The notes beneath the pieces were generated by a model. The model was given only the letters and a program-made list of their open reading frames with translations. It ran no database searches and had not been told where the DNA came from. Of a stretch of 64,000 nt of DNA, positions 16,218 to 25,974 are shown piece by piece. The position numbers and the translations under genes were made by a program. The DNA is from Parasalinivibrio latis. GTDB lineage: Bacteria > Pseudomonadota > Gammaproteobacteria > Enterobacterales > Vibrionaceae. Numbering within the stretch: the stretch's first letter is position 1; every line of letters begins with the position of its first letter. The stretch lies in NCBI RefSeq assembly GCF_036825535.1, contig NZ_CP098812.1, positions 620,001 to 684,000 of the forward strand, given 5' to 3'.

Positions 16218-17707
16218 TGCACGGAAACCAGGAGACACCTGAGCACGAAAGTACCCTGTTGCCTTTGGTACTGGTGGTGGATGACGAGCGCCTTTCGCTC
16301 CAGACCCTGCGCAGGACGCTGGAAGAAGAGTTTACCGTGCTGACGGCAGACAATGTGGCAGACGCGGAAAAAGTGCTGTCAGAAATGCCGGTGCAGGTGG
16401 TGCTTTCCGACCAGCGTATGCCGGATATGTCAGGATGCGAGTTCCTTGCACGGGTGCGCCACCAATGGCCGGATGTGGTACGGCTGATGATCTCCGCTTA
16501 TACCGATCCGGCGGATCTGATCAAAGGGATCAACGATGCCGGGATCTACCAGTTCATTCCCAAGCCCTGGCAACCGGAACACTTGCTGCTGACACTCAGA
16601 AATGCGGCACGCCTCCAGGCACTCCAGCGGGAGAATGCCCAGCTCAGTATGGAGCTTCGCCGCACGGTGCCGGCGATGGATAACCAATTACGCCGCAAAC
16701 GTGAACAGCTCAAGGACAGGCACAGATTCGACAACATTGTCTGCGCCCAGGACAGCCCAATGGTTGGGATCTGCGAGCAAGTTCGCCAGATTGCCCCCTA
16801 TGACATTCCGGTGCTGGTAACCGGGGAATCGGGAACGGGAAAAGAACTTATCACCCGGGCGCTGCACTACAGCAGCCACCGGGCAGACAAGCCCTTTGTA
16901 CTGGAAAACTGCGGTGCCATGCCGGTCCAGCTTTTGGAAAGTGAACTGTTCGGCCATGCACGCGGTGCCTTTACCGGTGCCAACACCGAACGGGTCGGCC
17001 TTCTTGAGCAGGCAGACGGCGGGACAGTTTTCCTGGATGAAATCGGCGACACCTCGCTGGAGTTCCAGGTCAAGCTGCTGCGTTTTTTACAGGAAGGGGA
17101 AATCCGGCCTCTGGGCAGCAACCGCAGCCGCAAGGTGTCGGTTAGGGTGATTTCTGCCACCAACCGCAACCTGGAAGACGAAGTGCGCAAGGGGCGTTTC
17201 CGGGAGGACCTTTTTTACCGCCTCTCAGCCATGCCGGTCCATCTCCCGGCTTTAAGGGACAGGGCGATGGATATCCCGGTGATTGCCCGGGCAATCCTCC
17301 ATTCAGTGATGGAAGCTTACGGCAAGCAAGTCAGCGGGTTCAGTGAAGAGGCGCTGGCCTGCATGTGTGAATACCACTGGCCGGGCAACGTCCGTGAACT
17401 GGAAAACGAAGTGCGCCGCATGCTTGTGATGTCTACCGGGAATGAGCTGGGTGCCAACCTGCTTTCCTCCCGGGTATTAAAGGGGGGCGGTGACAGTGAG
17501 CTGGAAGATGAACTGCTCTCAGATGTGGAAGGCAACCTGAAAAACCGGGTGGAAATGCTCGAAGCACGCATTCTCAAGGAGACCCTTATCCGTCACCGCT
17601 GGAACAAGAGCCAGGCGGCGCTGGAACTGGGGCTGTCACGTGTCGGGCTGCGAGCCAAGCTGGAACGCTATGGCCTGGAGCCGGGTACGTTAAACCAATC
17701 AAATTAA
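16217..17707 (+). CDS. hoxA: NtrC-family response regulator (HoxA/HupR-like)
   Basis: A 496-residue sigma-54 activator. The receiver domain covers residues 15-130, with the phosphoacceptor Asp65 in VVLSDQRMPDMSG. The AAA+ domain has Walker A GESGTGKE at about residue 203 and the sigma-54 contact motif GAFTGA at about 250. A Fis-type helix-turn-helix ends the protein (WNKSQAALELGLSRVGLRAKL). It is flanked by hyp genes and has sigma-54 promoters before both hydrogenase operons, so it matches HoxA of Ralstonia and HupR of Rhodobacter. In those systems the unphosphorylated form activates, and the cognate kinase is silenced by H2. Because it lies behind one of its presumed target promoters, positive feedback is likely. 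Confidence 0.9.
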   Translation: MHGNQETPEHESTLLPLVLVVDDERLSLQTLRRTLEEEFTVLTADNVADAEKVLSEMPVQVVLSDQRMPDMSGCEFLARVRHQWPDVVRLMISAYTDPADLIKGINDAGIYQFIPKPWQPEHLLLTLRNAARLQALQRENAQLSMELRRTVPAMDNQLRRKREQLKDRHRFDNIVCAQDSPMVGICEQVRQIAPYDIPVLVTGESGTGKELITRALHYSSHRADKPFVLENCGAMPVQLLESELFGHARGAFTGANTERVGLLEQADGGTVFLDEIGDTSLEFQVKLLRFLQEGEIRPLGSNRSRKVSVRVISATNRNLEDEVRKGRFREDLFYRLSAMPVHLPALRDRAMDIPVIARAILHSVMEAYGKQVSGFSEEALACMCEYHWPGNVRELENEVRRMLVMSTGNELGANLLSSRVLKGGGDSELEDELLSDVEGNLKNRVEMLEARILKETLIRHRWNKSQAALELGLSRVGLRAKLERYGLEPGTLNQSN

Positions 17708-17725
17708 TCTCAGGGAGGAGTACCT

Positions 17726-18028
17726 ATGTGCCTGGGTATCCCCGGACAAATTGTGGCAATAACGGATGACGACAACTGCATGGCAACCGTCGATATCACT
17801 GGCGTGAAGCGCACTGTCAATATTGCCTGCGTCGTCGACAAGGCGCACCCCGTACAGGAGTGTGTTGGTGACTGGGTGCTGGTGCACGTGGGGTTTGCCA
17901 TGAGCCGTATCGATGAAGAAGAGGCCATGAAAACCCTGGCGCTGCTGGCTGAGCTTGGCGAATTGCAGGAAGAGATGCATGCGTTGGAAGCCAGTGTGGC
18001 TGACAGCACAGGGAGGGAGCTGAGATGA
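17726..18028 (+). CDS. hypC: hydrogenase assembly chaperone HypC
   Basis: A 100-residue HypC/HupF protein starting MCLGIPGQIVAI, with the essential Cys2. GDWVLVHVGFAMSRIDEEEA is the conserved second block. It carries the Fe(CN)2CO unit with HypD to the large subunit precursor. GGGAGGAG precedes the ATG. ATGA-type overlap joins it to hypD. The C-terminal 20 residues are charged and extend beyond the core fold. Confidence 0.94.
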   Translation: MCLGIPGQIVAITDDDNCMATVDITGVKRTVNIACVVDKAHPVQECVGDWVLVHVGFAMSRIDEEEAMKTLALLAELGELQEEMHALEASVADSTGRELR

Positions 18029-19281
18029 AATACGTCGATGAGTTCCGCGATCCGGAGAAGGCGCGCGCTGTGGTGGAGGCTATCGAAGCCCAGGTCAAAA
18101 AAATCGAGCAGCAAAGAAAACCGGCCGGCGGCGGGAAAATGCGCCCACTCCAGCTGATGGAGTTTTGTGGCGGCCATACCCACACCCTGTTCAAATACGG
18201 GATTGAGAGCCTGCTTCCGGACGGCATTGAAATGGTGCATGGCCCGGGCTGCCCGGTCTGTGTACTGCCGATGGGGCGGGTGGATGACTGCATTGCTATT
18301 GCCCGCCGCCCGGAGGTGATTTTCACCACCTTCGGTGATGCGATGCGGGTGCCGGGCTCACAAGGGAGCCTGCTTGATGCCAAGGCGTCAGGCTGCGATA
18401 TCCGGATGGTGTATTCCCCCCTTGATGCCCTGACACTGGCGAAATCCAACCCGGATAGGGAAGTGGTGTTCTTTGCGCTTGGGTTTGAAACCACCATGCC
18501 AAGCACGGCGATGACTGTCCAGCAGGCCGCCAGAGAAGGAGTCACCAATTTTTCCCTGTTCTGTAACCACATCACCACAGCACCGACTATCGAAGCGGTG
18601 CTGAATGAGCCAGGGCTTGATCTTGATGGCTTCCTTGCCCCCGGCCATGTCAGCATGGTGATTGGCATGGAACCGTTCCAGTTCATTGCCCGTGATTACA
18701 GCAAGCCTATTGTGATCACCGGCTTCGAGCCCCTTGATGTGCTCCATTCCCTGTTGATGGTGGTCACCCAGATAGCGGAAGGCCGTTGCGAGGTGGAAAA
18801 CCAGTACCGCCGGGTGGTTTCCAGTACAGGTAATGACCCGGGCCTTGCCGCAATGGCCGAAGTCTACGAGACCTTCCCAGTCACTGAATTGCGTGGATTT
18901 GGTGAAATCGGTGATGCCGGGGTGCGTATGCGTGATGGCTATGCGCCGTGGGATGCCGAGCGAAAATTCGCCCTTGTCCGCCACATTACTGATGACCCGG
19001 TTGCCTGCCAGTGTGGCGAGGTGATCAAAGGGCTGATTAAGCCCTGGCAATGCAGCCTTTATGGTAAAGCCTGCAACCCGCAGACCCCGCTTGGGGCACT
19101 GATGGTGTCATCCGAAGGGGCCTGCGCCGCCTACCACAACAATGGATTTCGCGTGCCGGAAAAAGGGAAGGGGCGTATTGCTGTCGTCGATGTTCAGGCG
19201 AATGGAGAGACGCAGACAGAAAGAGAAACTCACCCTGCTGATGCCCCGGAAGGCGGCAAAAGGGCGGAGGGACAGTCATGA
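18025..19281 (+). CDS. hypD: hydrogenase iron-cyanide assembly protein HypD
   Basis: A 418-residue HypD. Conserved cysteine motifs are FCGGHTHT, GPGCPVC, and the [4Fe-4S]-binding cluster near the C-terminus (CQCGEVIKGL, QCSLYGKACNP, EGACAAY). HypD is the scaffold on which the iron receives CN and CO ligands, with HypC and HypE. A polar tail of about 30 residues follows the core. It overlaps both hypC and hypE by four bases. Confidence 0.95.
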   Translation: MKYVDEFRDPEKARAVVEAIEAQVKKIEQQRKPAGGGKMRPLQLMEFCGGHTHTLFKYGIESLLPDGIEMVHGPGCPVCVLPMGRVDDCIAIARRPEVIFTTFGDAMRVPGSQGSLLDAKASGCDIRMVYSPLDALTLAKSNPDREVVFFALGFETTMPSTAMTVQQAAREGVTNFSLFCNHITTAPTIEAVLNEPGLDLDGFLAPGHVSMVIGMEPFQFIARDYSKPIVITGFEPLDVLHSLLMVVTQIAEGRCEVENQYRRVVSSTGNDPGLAAMAEVYETFPVTELRGFGEIGDAGVRMRDGYAPWDAERKFALVRHITDDPVACQCGEVIKGLIKPWQCSLYGKACNPQTPLGALMVSSEGACAAYHNNGFRVPEKGKGRIAVVDVQANGETQTERETHPADAPEGGKRAEGQS

Positions 19282-20339
19282 TCCAAAAGCATGCCGCCAG
19301 GACCGGCCAGCCCGAAGAACCGCTGATTACCCTTGCGCACGGCAGTGGTGGCAAAGCCATGCGGGAGTTGGTGGAGCAGGAAATTACCGCAGCGTTCAGC
19401 AACCCCATTCTCGACCCGCTGGAAGACCAGGCACGGGTTGCGCTTTCTGGTCTGGCTGAGCTGGGAGATCGGCTGGCGATGACAACGGATTCCTTTGTCG
19501 TCGACCCGATTGAGTTTCCCGGCGGTGATATCGGAACCCTCGCGGTGAACGGTACAGTCAATGACCTGGTGATGGGGGGCGCGACACCCCTATACCTTAC
19601 CTGCGGCCTCATTTTGGAAGAGGGGCTGCCTATTTCCACCCTCCGTCGCATCCTTGCCAGTATGCGAAAAGCCGCAGATGACGCGGGTGTAGCCATTGTC
19701 TCCGGCGATACCAAGGTGGTGCACAAAGGGGCGGCAGACAAAATTTTTATCAATACCAGCGGGGTCGGGGTTATCCCGGCGGGGCTGGATATCCGGGCGG
19801 ATGCAGCCAAACCGGGTGACGTGGTTATCGTCAACGGCCTGATAGGCGATCACGGTGCAGCCATCCTCGCAGCCCGGGGGGATCTTGCCCTGGATGTGGT
19901 ACTGGAATCAGATTGCCGGGCACTGACTGACGAGGTCAACGCCCTTCGCAGGAACAGCCCGGAGATCCACTGCCTGCGTGACGCAACAAGGGGCGGGGTA
20001 GCGACAGTGCTTAACGAGTTTGCTCAGAGCAGCGGCGTCAAGATTGTTCTCAACCAGGAAGCAATGCCTGTCAGGCCGGAAGTTCGCGGCATGTGTGAAC
20101 TTCTCGGGCTGGACCCGCTTTATCTCGCCAATGAGGGGAAATTTGTCGCGGTTATCCCAGCGGAGTGTGCAGAACTGGCGGTAGCGGCACTGCGGAGGTT
20201 GCCCGGTGCTGAACAGGCCTGTGTCATTGGCCGGGTAGAAGCCGCTGACGCACGCCCCGGTGTGACGATGAAAACCCTGTTTGGCAGCGAACGGATGATC
20301 GACATGCTGGTCGGGGATCAGTTGCCACGTATTTGTTAA
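19278..20339 (+). CDS. hypE: carbamoyl-dehydratase HypE
   Basis: A 353-residue PurM-like ATPase. It reads ITLAHGSGGKAMREL near the start, then NGTVNDLVMGGATPLYLT and SGDTKVVHKG, and ends with PRIC. The terminal cysteine receives the carbamoyl group from HypF and is dehydrated to the thiocyanate that supplies the cyanide ligands. The intact PRIC end indicates a working enzyme. Confidence 0.96.
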   Translation: MIQKHAARTGQPEEPLITLAHGSGGKAMRELVEQEITAAFSNPILDPLEDQARVALSGLAELGDRLAMTTDSFVVDPIEFPGGDIGTLAVNGTVNDLVMGGATPLYLTCGLILEEGLPISTLRRILASMRKAADDAGVAIVSGDTKVVHKGAADKIFINTSGVGVIPAGLDIRADAAKPGDVVIVNGLIGDHGAAILAARGDLALDVVLESDCRALTDEVNALRRNSPEIHCLRDATRGGVATVLNEFAQSSGVKIVLNQEAMPVRPEVRGMCELLGLDPLYLANEGKFVAVIPAECAELAVAALRRLPGAEQACVIGRVEAADARPGVTMKTLFGSERMIDMLVGDQLPRIC

Positions 20340-20444
20340 CCCGTTTTTGTCAGCCGACAGGGCGGAAAGATTTCAATACCAATTGGCGCAGTTCGATTGG
20401 TACAAGTTCAAGCCGGACAACATCCGGGACAAGGAGTAAGAAAG

Positions 20445-21047
20445 ATGAAAATGAATCGACAAGGAATGGTGTCAGTATCTGCAATGTTGCTGACTGTACC
20501 CGGTGTGGCACTGGCGCATACCGGTGCGGGTTCTGTCAGTGGGTTTGCTGCCGGTTTCACACATCCCGTGTTTGGGGCGGATCATGCACTGGCGATGCTC
20601 GCCGTGGGTATTTGGGCTGCACAAATGAGCAGGGGCGGGAACAGGCATTCATTGTGGATTGTACCGGGTGCCTTTGTGCTGGCGATGGCTGTTGGCGGTA
20701 TGCTGGCAATGTCCGGGGTGATGGTACCGGGCGTTGAAGGTGGCATTGCCCTGTCGGTTGTATTGTTCGGCCTTCTGGTCGCCGGGGCTAAGCGCCTGCC
20801 TGTGGGGCTGTGTGCGGCAACTGCCGGATTGTTTGCGGTATTCCACGGGATGGCGCACGGGGCTGAAATGCCACTGGCTGCCAATGCCACCAGTTATGCC
20901 GTCGGCTTTATGCTGGCAACTGCAATGTTGCATGCACTGGGCGCCGGGCTTGTACTTGCTGCCCATAAGCTGCTGGAGAGCCCGGTTACCGGCCGCTTGG
21001 CCGGAGTGGCAATTGCAGCTGGCGGTACCTGGCTGGCCTTTGCCTGA
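20445..21047 (+). CDS. hupE: HupE/UreJ-family nickel permease
   Basis: A 200-residue membrane protein with a cleavable-looking N-terminal signal (VSAMLLTVPGVALAHTGAG) and about six further hydrophobic segments. The family metal motif HPVFGADHALAML (His and Asp in the first transmembrane segment) is present. HupE proteins bring nickel into the cell for hydrogenase assembly. AAGGAG precedes the ATG at 20445. It lies 105 bases after hypE, an interval with no other feature I can support. Confidence 0.9.
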   Translation: MKMNRQGMVSVSAMLLTVPGVALAHTGAGSVSGFAAGFTHPVFGADHALAMLAVGIWAAQMSRGGNRHSLWIVPGAFVLAMAVGGMLAMSGVMVPGVEGGIALSVVLFGLLVAGAKRLPVGLCAATAGLFAVFHGMAHGAEMPLAANATSYAVGFMLATAMLHALGAGLVLAAHKLLESPVTGRLAGVAIAAGGTWLAFA

Positions 21048-21083
21048 TTGCACCGCTGAGTGTTCTTAGTTCGGATAACCGGG

Positions 21084-23462
21084 ATGCCAGTAGCGCAGGG
21101 TGAGCGGTTCAGGGTAACCGGCGTCGTGCAAGGGGTCGGCTTCCGGCCGACTGTCTGGCGCATTGCCAATTCACTCCACCTGTCAGGACAGGTTCTCAAT
21201 GACGGGGAAGGGGTACTGATAGACCTCTGGGGGTTGCCCGACGCCGTGGAGTGTTTTATCCGGGAGCTGGAGCACCAGTGCCCGCCGCTGGCAACCATAG
21301 AAAGCATTGAGCGTACCGCCCTCAACCGGCCCTGCCCGGTTGAGGGTTTTACCATTGCAGCCAGTGAAAGCGGCGGGCATATAAGCGCCGGGGTACCGGC
21401 TGATGCGGCAGTCTGCCCGGCATGCATTGAGGAAACACTGAACCCTGCCAGCCGACGCTACCGCTACCCGTTTACCAACTGTACCCATTGTGGCCCCCGG
21501 CTTTCGATCATCAAAACCATGCCCTATGACCGTCCGGGTACCAGTATGGCGCCATTTCGTTTCTGCAAACCCTGCAAGGATGAATATGACAACCCGGCAG
21601 ACCGCCGTTTCCATGCCCAGCCGGTTGCCTGCCCGGAGTGTGGCCCCAAAGTGTGGCTCTCGGATGCCGGTGGGCAAAGTATCGATCCGGATACTGTGGG
21701 GGCTCAGGATGCTATTGAGGCGGCTGCCCGCCTGATCGCTGAGGGAAAAATTGTTGCTGTCCGTGGGCTGGGTGGTTTTCACCTTGCCTGTGATGCCACC
21801 AATCCGGAATCGGTAGCATGGTTACGTGAGCGCAAGCAGCGCCCGGCCAAGCCATTTGCCGTGATGGTGAAAAGCATCGAGACAGCGGCGGCCTTTTGCG
21901 AGGTTTCCCCGGAAAGTGAAAAACTGCTGGCGGGCAGTGCCTCACCCATTGTCCTGATGCCGGTGAAAAAGCTCTTCCCTCTGGTGGAAGGGCTGGCTCC
22001 GGGACTCGGTGAGCTTGGCATGATGCTGCCAACCTCCCCGCTTCACCTGCTGCTTTGCCGCGATGCGGATGTTCCCCTGGTCATGACCTCCGCCAATCTC
22101 AGTGGCAACCCGCAATGCACCGGGAACAAGGAGGCGCTGGCAGACCTTGCCGGTATCGCCGATGCCTGGCTGCTCCACAACCGGGAAATTGTCACCCGGG
22201 TGGATGATTCAGTTATCCGGCAGACAGCGATTGGCCCGCAATTGTTACGGCGGGGGCGGGGGTATGCGCCGCTTCCTGTCCGGCTCCCCAAGGGGTTTGA
22301 AGCTGCGCCTGCCACTCTCGCGCTTGGCGGTGAGGTGAAAAATGCCTTTTGCCTGACCACCGGGCAGGGGGCGGTGGTCAGTCAGTATATCGGTGATCTG
22401 GAAAGCGTACGGGTGTGGGACGACTTTGAGGAATCCCTTTCCCACTACCAGTCCCTTTACCGCTTTGCGCCTGAAGTCGTTGCTGTCGACAGCCATCCAG
22501 AATACCTGGCCTCCAAGTTGGCCAGGGAGGCGATTTCCCCCGGTTCCAACCGTTTAAAAAGCAAAAAGATCATGGGTGACCCAAAGCCCTCTAACCAGTT
22601 TGAGGCTAGGCTTATTGAAGTGCAGCACCATCACGCCCACGTTGCAGCCTGTATGGCGGACAATGGGCTGGAAGCCGGTCATCCGCCGGTTCTTGGTGTG
22701 GTGTTTGACGGGCTGGGTTACGGTGATGACGGGACAATCTGGGGTGGGGAATTCCTGCTTGCGGATTACCGCAGCGCCAGTCGTATCGGGCACCTGAAAA
22801 CCGCGTCCCTGCCGGGCGGGGTGATGGCGGTAAGGCAGCCGTGGCGCAACCTGGTTGCAGCACTGGAATCTACCGGCTTAAGCGGTGGTGCCATTTATCT
22901 CGATGCGCTGGAGAACAAGCCGGTTGCTGCGCTGGGGCAGATGATTGCAAAAGGGATTAACAGCCCGGTGTCGAGTTCTGTCGGCAGGTTGTTTGATGCG
23001 GTGGCGGCGGCTGTGGGAATTGCCCCGGATACGCTGAGTTACGAAGGCGAGGCTGCTATATTGCTGGAAGCTCAGGCATCCAGGGCGGGCAATGTACGCG
23101 GAGGCTACAGGTTTGGGGTAAAGCCGGGCGAATGTGCTGAACTTGACCCGACACCGATGTGGCAGGCGCTGCTTGAAGATATCCGGCAGGGTGAACAGAC
23201 GGCAGCGATGGCGTACCGTTTCCATGCTGGCCTGGCATATGGCGTTGCCGACATGATTGACGTGCTGCGTGCGCAAGGCCCCAAACAGGCCAAAGTGGTG
23301 TTGAGCGGCGGGGTGTTCCAGAACAGACTGTTACTTGAGATGACGGTTAACCTCCTGACAGGGAAAGGCATTGAAGTGCTGGTCCACCGGCAGGTTCCTG
23401 CCAACGATGGGGGGCTGGCACTGGGGCAGGCGGTTGTCGCCATGGCCTGCGCGGAAAAGTAG
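21084..23462 (+). CDS. hypF: carbamoyltransferase HypF
   Basis: About 792 residues. Domains in order: acylphosphatase-like (VTGVVQGVGFRPTVWRIA), two zinc fingers (CPACIEETLNP, CTHCGPR, CKPC, CPECGPK), a YrdC-like domain (VAVRGLGGFHLACDA), then a Kae1-like domain with VQHHHAHVAACMADNG and LSGGVFQNRLLLE. It forms carbamoyl-AMP from carbamoyl phosphate and transfers the carbamoyl group to HypE. A GTG at 21060 could add eight residues; I prefer the ATG at 21084, although neither has a strong ribosome site. Confidence 0.94.
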   Translation: MPVAQGERFRVTGVVQGVGFRPTVWRIANSLHLSGQVLNDGEGVLIDLWGLPDAVECFIRELEHQCPPLATIESIERTALNRPCPVEGFTIAASESGGHISAGVPADAAVCPACIEETLNPASRRYRYPFTNCTHCGPRLSIIKTMPYDRPGTSMAPFRFCKPCKDEYDNPADRRFHAQPVACPECGPKVWLSDAGGQSIDPDTVGAQDAIEAAARLIAEGKIVAVRGLGGFHLACDATNPESVAWLRERKQRPAKPFAVMVKSIETAAAFCEVSPESEKLLAGSASPIVLMPVKKLFPLVEGLAPGLGELGMMLPTSPLHLLLCRDADVPLVMTSANLSGNPQCTGNKEALADLAGIADAWLLHNREIVTRVDDSVIRQTAIGPQLLRRGRGYAPLPVRLPKGFEAAPATLALGGEVKNAFCLTTGQGAVVSQYIGDLESVRVWDDFEESLSHYQSLYRFAPEVVAVDSHPEYLASKLAREAISPGSNRLKSKKIMGDPKPSNQFEARLIEVQHHHAHVAACMADNGLEAGHPPVLGVVFDGLGYGDDGTIWGGEFLLADYRSASRIGHLKTASLPGGVMAVRQPWRNLVAALESTGLSGGAIYLDALENKPVAALGQMIAKGINSPVSSSVGRLFDAVAAAVGIAPDTLSYEGEAAILLEAQASRAGNVRGGYRFGVKPGECAELDPTPMWQALLEDIRQGEQTAAMAYRFHAGLAYGVADMIDVLRAQGPKQAKVVLSGGVFQNRLLLEMTVNLLTGKGIEVLVHRQVPANDGGLALGQAVVAMACAEK

Positions 23463-23492
23463 TCCGGTTGGCTGCCAGTAAAGGGGAGAGGG

Positions 23493-24446
23493 ATGGATAA
23501 ACAGAAAACCACCATGTTGTGGTTCCAAACCGGAAGCTGCGGCGGTGACACCATGGCTCTGTTGAGTGCTGACCGGCCTTCCCTGCCGGATCTGTTGGAT
23601 ACCTATGGTATCGAGATGCTCTGGCAACCCTCCCTGTCTGTTGAAAACTCCCGGCCGTATGATGAACTGCTCGAAGAGATTATCGACGGTCGCCAGCACC
23701 TGGATATTCTTTGTGTCGAAGGCAGCATAATCACAGCACCGGATGGCACCGGGATGTTTGACCAACTGCGCCGCCGTGCCAAAAAAGAGTGGTTGCTGTC
23801 ACTGGCAGAGAAAGCACGCTACGTTGTTGCCATGGGAACCTGCGCCGCATTTGGCGGCGTGCACGCTGCACCGCCAAACCCTTCTGACTGCATTGGTCTC
23901 CAGATGGACAAGGAAATACCCGGTGGGCTGCTGCCTGTGGAATGGCGAAGCGGGGCCGGTTACCCAGTTATCAATATTGCAGGGTGCCCTGCCCATCCCA
24001 ACACCATGACCAAGACCCTGGCGATGATTGCCGGCGGCATTATCCTCCAGCTTGACCACCTCAACCGGCCAAAGGAATTTTTCAGTACCTTGGTTCACCA
24101 GGGATGTACCCGCAATGAATACCATGAATATGACGTCGAGGAGTCGGAGTTCGGCACCAATGGCTGCATGTTCTTCAACCTCGGCTGTAAAGGGCCGTTC
24201 ACCCAGGCTACCTGTAATACAGAGCTCTGGAACGGGCGGAGCAGTAAAACCCGCGCCGGGGTACCTTGCTTTGGCTGTACCTCTCCCGGCTTTCCCGAAG
24301 ATGAGGGGCTGTTCCAGACCGAAAAACTCGGGCCGATCCCGGTGAAATTACCTGTCGGGGTCGAGCGGGCCAACTACATGGCATATAAGAACCTTGCCAA
24401 GGCCGCTGCGCCGGAGCGGGTGAAAAAACGGAAGATGGAGCCTTAA
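23493..24446 (+). CDS. cytosolic [NiFe] hydrogenase small subunit (HupU/HoxB-like, group 2)
   Basis: A 317-residue hydrogenase small subunit without a Tat signal, so it stays in the cytoplasm. The N-terminal proximal-cluster motif reads GSCGGDTMALL: Asp19 stands where most families have the second cysteine. Other ligand motifs are GTCAAFGGV, IAGCPAHP, HQGCTRNE, NGCMFFNLGCKGP and VPCFGCTSPGFP. Lack of a signal and position beside a histidine kinase and NtrC-type regulator suggest the H2-sensing HupU/HoxB class. The Asp ligand is known from some group 2 and actinobacterial-type enzymes that oxidise H2. The subgroup is therefore open between sensor and uptake enzyme. Confidence 0.88.
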   Translation: MDKQKTTMLWFQTGSCGGDTMALLSADRPSLPDLLDTYGIEMLWQPSLSVENSRPYDELLEEIIDGRQHLDILCVEGSIITAPDGTGMFDQLRRRAKKEWLLSLAEKARYVVAMGTCAAFGGVHAAPPNPSDCIGLQMDKEIPGGLLPVEWRSGAGYPVINIAGCPAHPNTMTKTLAMIAGGIILQLDHLNRPKEFFSTLVHQGCTRNEYHEYDVEESEFGTNGCMFFNLGCKGPFTQATCNTELWNGRSSKTRAGVPCFGCTSPGFPEDEGLFQTEKLGPIPVKLPVGVERANYMAYKNLAKAAAPERVKKRKMEP

Positions 24447-25966
24447 TGGCAAGGAAGACGCTGAATATCGACCTTAACCGGGTGGAAGGGGACCTGGAAT
24501 TTGAGCTTGATGTAGAAAATGGCAAGGTCGTCGATGCGCGCTGCATCGGAGTCATGTACCGCGGCTTTGAGCAGATCATGATAGGCCGCACCCCCAGGGA
24601 TGCGGCGGTGATTACACCGCGGGTATGCGGGATTTGCGGTACCGCACACCTCTATGCCGCAACGCTGGCATTGGAACAAATCTGGCAGGTTGAGGTGCCG
24701 CCCAATGCTACCCGGATCCGCAACCTGTGCCTGCTCGCAGAGAGTATCCAGAATGATATCCGCCAGTCTTTCCTGATGTTCCTGGTTGATTTTTGCCATT
24801 CAGCCTACCAGCCACACCCACTCTATCAAGACATCATGGCAGCATTTGAGCCGTTCAAGGGGCGTCACCATCTCGGGGCCTTGGAGCAGTCCCGCGATGC
24901 GGTGGGGATTGTGGCGCTGTTTGGCGGCCAGTGGCCCCATTCTTCCTACATGCTCCCCGGCGGAGTAGTTGGTAAGCCCAGCCAGCGCAAACTCATCGAT
25001 GCGCTGGATATCATTTCCCGGCTCCAACGGTGGTATGAACACGCCGTTATTGGTGTGGATCTGGAAACCTGGCTGGCAGAAAGCCGTTTTGACACCCTGA
25101 TGGGGCAGTTGGAAGAGAACCCGCTGCGCGGGCAAAGTGCCCTTGGGCTGTTTACCCGGTTCTCGCGCAGTCTTGGCTTGCACCGGACCGGCTTCGGCAC
25201 CGGGCACATGATTAGCTACGGGGCGGTACATGACCCGGAACTGGCAGGAAAACACGCAATGCAGGCCGGGGTTTTCAACGCCGATTCCGGTGCAATCGAA
25301 CCGTTGGATGAAGCGCTGATCAACGAACATGTCCGCCATTCCTGGTTCCGGCCTTATGAGAGCGGAAGGCATCCTTCAAAGGGGGAGACAGTACCGGACT
25401 ACCAGCCTGAAAGTGACCGCTATACCTGGGCAAAAGCCCCGCGCTACGGAGACAGGGTAATGCAGACCGGCCCGCTGGCAGAGTTATTGATTGGCGGGGA
25501 TGAACTGGTGACGAATATCCACCAAAAAGAAGGCGGTTCGACCTGGCTTCGCCAGTTTTCCCGGCTGCGCCGTATCGGGCACAGTTTGTGGTACATGCGC
25601 CGGATTGTTTCGGAGTTGGCCGCCGATGTGGATGCACCTTTTTTCAACCCGCCGACACCGGGCCAGGAGTGCGACGGGCAGGGAGCCGGGCTGGTACAGG
25701 CTGCCCGGGGCGGGCTCGGGCACTGGGTCAGCATTAAAGACGGTGTGGTGGAGCGTTACCAGATCATTACGCCGACTGCCTGGAACGCCTCACCGAAAGA
25801 CAGCAATGGCAACCACGGGCACTGGGAGCAAAGCGTGCTCGGCCTTGAAGTGGATGACCTGGAAAACCCGTTGATGGTGGGACATGTCATCCGCTCCCAC
25901 GACCCTTGCCTGGTGTGTACCGTCCATATGCTCCCGACCGGCAAGCGCATCCGGTACGGGGTTTAG
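24446..25966 (+). CDS. cytosolic [NiFe] hydrogenase large subunit (HupV/HoxC-like, group 2)
   Basis: A 506-residue large subunit. NiFe-centre cysteines are C61 and C64 (RVCGICGTAH) and C488 and C491 (DPCLVCTVH). Twelve residues follow His494 (MLPTGKRIRYGV). Characterised regulatory hydrogenases end close to this His and are not processed, so the extension, together with the protease gene nine bases downstream, suggests this subunit is cleaved. TAATG joins it to the small subunit gene. It would form the H2-binding half of a sensor or a second soluble hydrogenase. Confidence 0.9.
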   Translation: MARKTLNIDLNRVEGDLEFELDVENGKVVDARCIGVMYRGFEQIMIGRTPRDAAVITPRVCGICGTAHLYAATLALEQIWQVEVPPNATRIRNLCLLAESIQNDIRQSFLMFLVDFCHSAYQPHPLYQDIMAAFEPFKGRHHLGALEQSRDAVGIVALFGGQWPHSSYMLPGGVVGKPSQRKLIDALDIISRLQRWYEHAVIGVDLETWLAESRFDTLMGQLEENPLRGQSALGLFTRFSRSLGLHRTGFGTGHMISYGAVHDPELAGKHAMQAGVFNADSGAIEPLDEALINEHVRHSWFRPYESGRHPSKGETVPDYQPESDRYTWAKAPRYGDRVMQTGPLAELLIGGDELVTNIHQKEGGSTWLRQFSRLRRIGHSLWYMRRIVSELAADVDAPFFNPPTPGQECDGQGAGLVQAARGGLGHWVSIKDGVVERYQIITPTAWNASPKDSNGNHGHWEQSVLGLEVDDLENPLMVGHVIRSHDPCLVCTVHMLPTGKRIRYGV

Positions 25967-25974
25967 GGGGACGT

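Noticed and set aside
23493..23560. Tat signal on the second hydrogenase small subunit
   Set aside because: No RRxFxK motif and no hydrophobic stretch; the cluster-binding motif starts at residue 16, so the protein is cytoplasmic.
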